Assembly (NCBI GenBank): GCA_947573015.1
Contig: CANPDS010000174.1
Span: 1-5,692 of the forward strand
Direction of reading: 5' to 3'
From: an uncultured Muribaculum sp.
GTDB taxonomy: Bacteria > Bacteroidota > Bacteroidia > Bacteroidales > Muribaculaceae
DNA: 5,692 nt
Shown: in pieces, positions 4,570 through 5,692 of the stretch
How the letters are laid out: each line of letters opens with the position of its first letter
Numbering within the stretch: position 1 is the first letter of the stretch
The notes under the pieces: generated by a model
What the model was told of the DNA's origin: nothing
The model's input: only the letters and a program-made list of their open reading frames with translations
The model's database searches: none
Made by a program: the position numbers and the translations under genes

Positions 4570-5692
4570 CTATTTATCTACGTCAATACCATTGACTGCC
4601 GAGGCCCACGGAAGCGGTACCGGGGTAGCAAACAATTCATTTACAAGCCTGCCATAAAGACGCCGAGCCTTAGGCGAAGTACCTATAACATGCTGCGCGC
4701 GGAAGAATGCCACGCCCGATATACCGGAAACTCCACGAGCCTTGCGTATCTGATCAACGATCACCTCATCGTCCCAACTGCCTTCGGCCATCTTATATGC
4801 AGCCAACCCAGCCACTACCGGAGCATTGTCTGAAACCTCGCGTGACCATGTATCAAGATTTACGGAGTAGCCAAACTTCTCATCCCAATACATTTGTGGT
4901 ATCACCAGATCGTGACAACCTGCGACAGTCCAGGCTACCGGATCCTGACAATAGGAATCGTAGGCTGTGGCATTACGCAATTTTCCCACATTCTTATACG
5001 TGCCTATCGGCGCAGAGCCAACCATCATATCCGGTCGCTCCTCCGATACCATCTTATATAGATCCTCGACGAAACGGTTGAGATTGTCACGACGCCAATC
5101 ATTAAGCGATGTACGCCCGGGAGCATACTTCCTATAAGTATGTGAATCGGGGAAATCACCACCAGGATAGCGTGTATAATCCAGATTTATACCGTCGAAA
5201 TCATAGGCGCGTACCAATTCGCGATATAATCCTACCAACCACTTGCGATTATCGGGGATGCCCGGATCGAGCCACCATACACCATGATATGCCACGCACT
5301 GCTTACGCCGCATGCGTCCTGGATGACTCACCTTGTTTAACCGATACCTGTCGATCTGCTTCGTACTTCCCATCCTGAACGGCACAATCCATGCATGGCA
5401 CTCCATGCTCCGCTTATGGCACTCATCAATAATAAACCGGCAGACATCAAAGTCAAGCGACATCTTTCCGTTGCCAGTAATTTCCTCCATGGCAGGCTCA
5501 TATTTCGACCGCCATAGCACATCGCCATTAGCCTGCACCTGAAAAATCACCAGATTGAAATTAGCACCGGCAAGACGATCGAGCATTGCCGTAAGTTCAC
5601 GCTTCTGCGCCTCCTCCCCACGCGTACGCCCAGGCCAGTCAAGCCCACCATTAGTAGTGAGCCATACGGCACGCACTTCAGGCTCTGCATAC
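4570..5692 (-). CDS. Family 10 glycosyl hydrolase-like protein (GHL10, DUF187 type), N-terminus missing
   Basis: The frame runs from the right edge to a TAG at 4572-4570, giving 373 complete codons. Counting from the first whole codon, it reads YAEPEVRAVWLTTNGGLDWP, the hallmark opening of the GHL10 TIM-barrel domain just after an export signal, so the true start and any signal peptide lie beyond 5692; an in-frame GTG at 5676 is not a believable start. Barrel landmarks follow: NLVIFQVQANGD (46-57), DGINLDYTRYPGG (166-178) with conserved acidic residues, SAPIGTYKN (226-234) and DLVIPQMYWDE (261-271). The protein ends about 20 residues past the last barrel helix, so no extra C-terminal domain is present. 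E. coli DigH (YddW), of this family, cleaves peptidoglycan glycans stripped of peptides, so a periplasmic or outer-membrane wall-cleaving role is plausible here but inferred. It reads toward the DUF3127 gene; no clear terminator separates them, though the latter has its own promoter. Confidence 0.9.
   Translation of the reverse strand, partial: YAEPEVRAVWLTTNGGLDWPGRTRGEEAQKRELTAMLDRLAGANFNLVIFQVQANGDVLWRSKYEPAMEEITGNGKMSLDFDVCRFIIDECHKRSMECHAWIVPFRMGSTKQIDRYRLNKVSHPGRMRRKQCVAYHGVWWLDPGIPDNRKWLVGLYRELVRAYDFDGINLDYTRYPGGDFPDSHTYRKYAPGRTSLNDWRRDNLNRFVEDLYKMVSEERPDMMVGSAPIGTYKNVGKLRNATAYDSYCQDPVAWTVAGCHDLVIPQMYWDEKFGYSVNLDTWSREVSDNAPVVAGLAAYKMAEGSWDDEVIVDQIRKARGVSGISGVAFFRAQHVIGTSPKARRLYGRLVNELFATPVPLPWASAVNGIDVDK

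Noticed and set aside
4540..5542. Several plus-strand open frames opposite the hydrolase gene
   Set aside because: All lie antisense to a well-conserved GHL10 coding region and show no protein-like features of their own.
5674..5676. GTG at 5676 as the start of the family 10 hydrolase
   Set aside because: The frame stays open to the window edge and the residues before it (AEPEV) fit the usual linker between signal peptide and barrel, so the gene is simply cut by the window.

Overview
The window looks like an ordinary chromosomal stretch from a gut-type Bacteroidota, order Bacteroidales (a Muribaculaceae-like genome is my best guess, unverified). The reasons are the protein families (a DUF3127 protein, a TPR/OmpA-like lipoprotein and a GHL10 family glycosyl hydrolase), the lack of Shine-Dalgarno sequences before the starts, and several matches to the Bacteroidota promoter (-33 TTTG, about 19-21 bp, -7 TAnnTTTG). 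I see no tRNA, rRNA, insertion sequence, CRISPR array, phage gene or defence system.

Layout: (1) positions 1-193, minus strand, the N-terminal 64 codons of biosynthetic arginine decarboxylase (speA), running off the left edge. (2) 194-490, an AT-rich divergent intergenic region with a candidate promoter for each side and a possible 24-codon leader ORF that overlaps the next start codon by ATGA. (3) 491-2173, plus strand, a 560-residue lipoprotein with an OmpA-like middle domain and C-terminal TPR repeats, closed by a strong terminator at 2198-2229. (4) 2322-3731, plus strand, a complete DEAD-box RNA helicase whose promoter ends almost on its start codon. (5) 3773-3842, a very long perfect hairpin serving as a two-way terminator between convergent genes. 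(6) 3913-4311, minus strand, a DUF3127 protein ending in a tip like that of single-stranded DNA-binding protein (SSB). (7) 4312-4569, its roughly 200-nt leader with a near-consensus promoter at 4516-4547, a 31-codon ORF and a 9-bp inverted repeat bounding a 146-bp segment. (8) 4570-5692, minus strand, a GHL10 family glycosyl hydrolase whose N-terminus lies beyond the right edge.

The genes do not form one pathway. They appear as separate transcription units covering polyamine synthesis, the cell envelope (lipoprotein and probable peptidoglycan-acting hydrolase), RNA metabolism and probable single-stranded DNA metabolism. I did not find a convincing new multi-gene system. The most unusual signals are the leader of the DUF3127 gene, the SSB-like tip of that protein, and the promoter that overlaps the helicase start.
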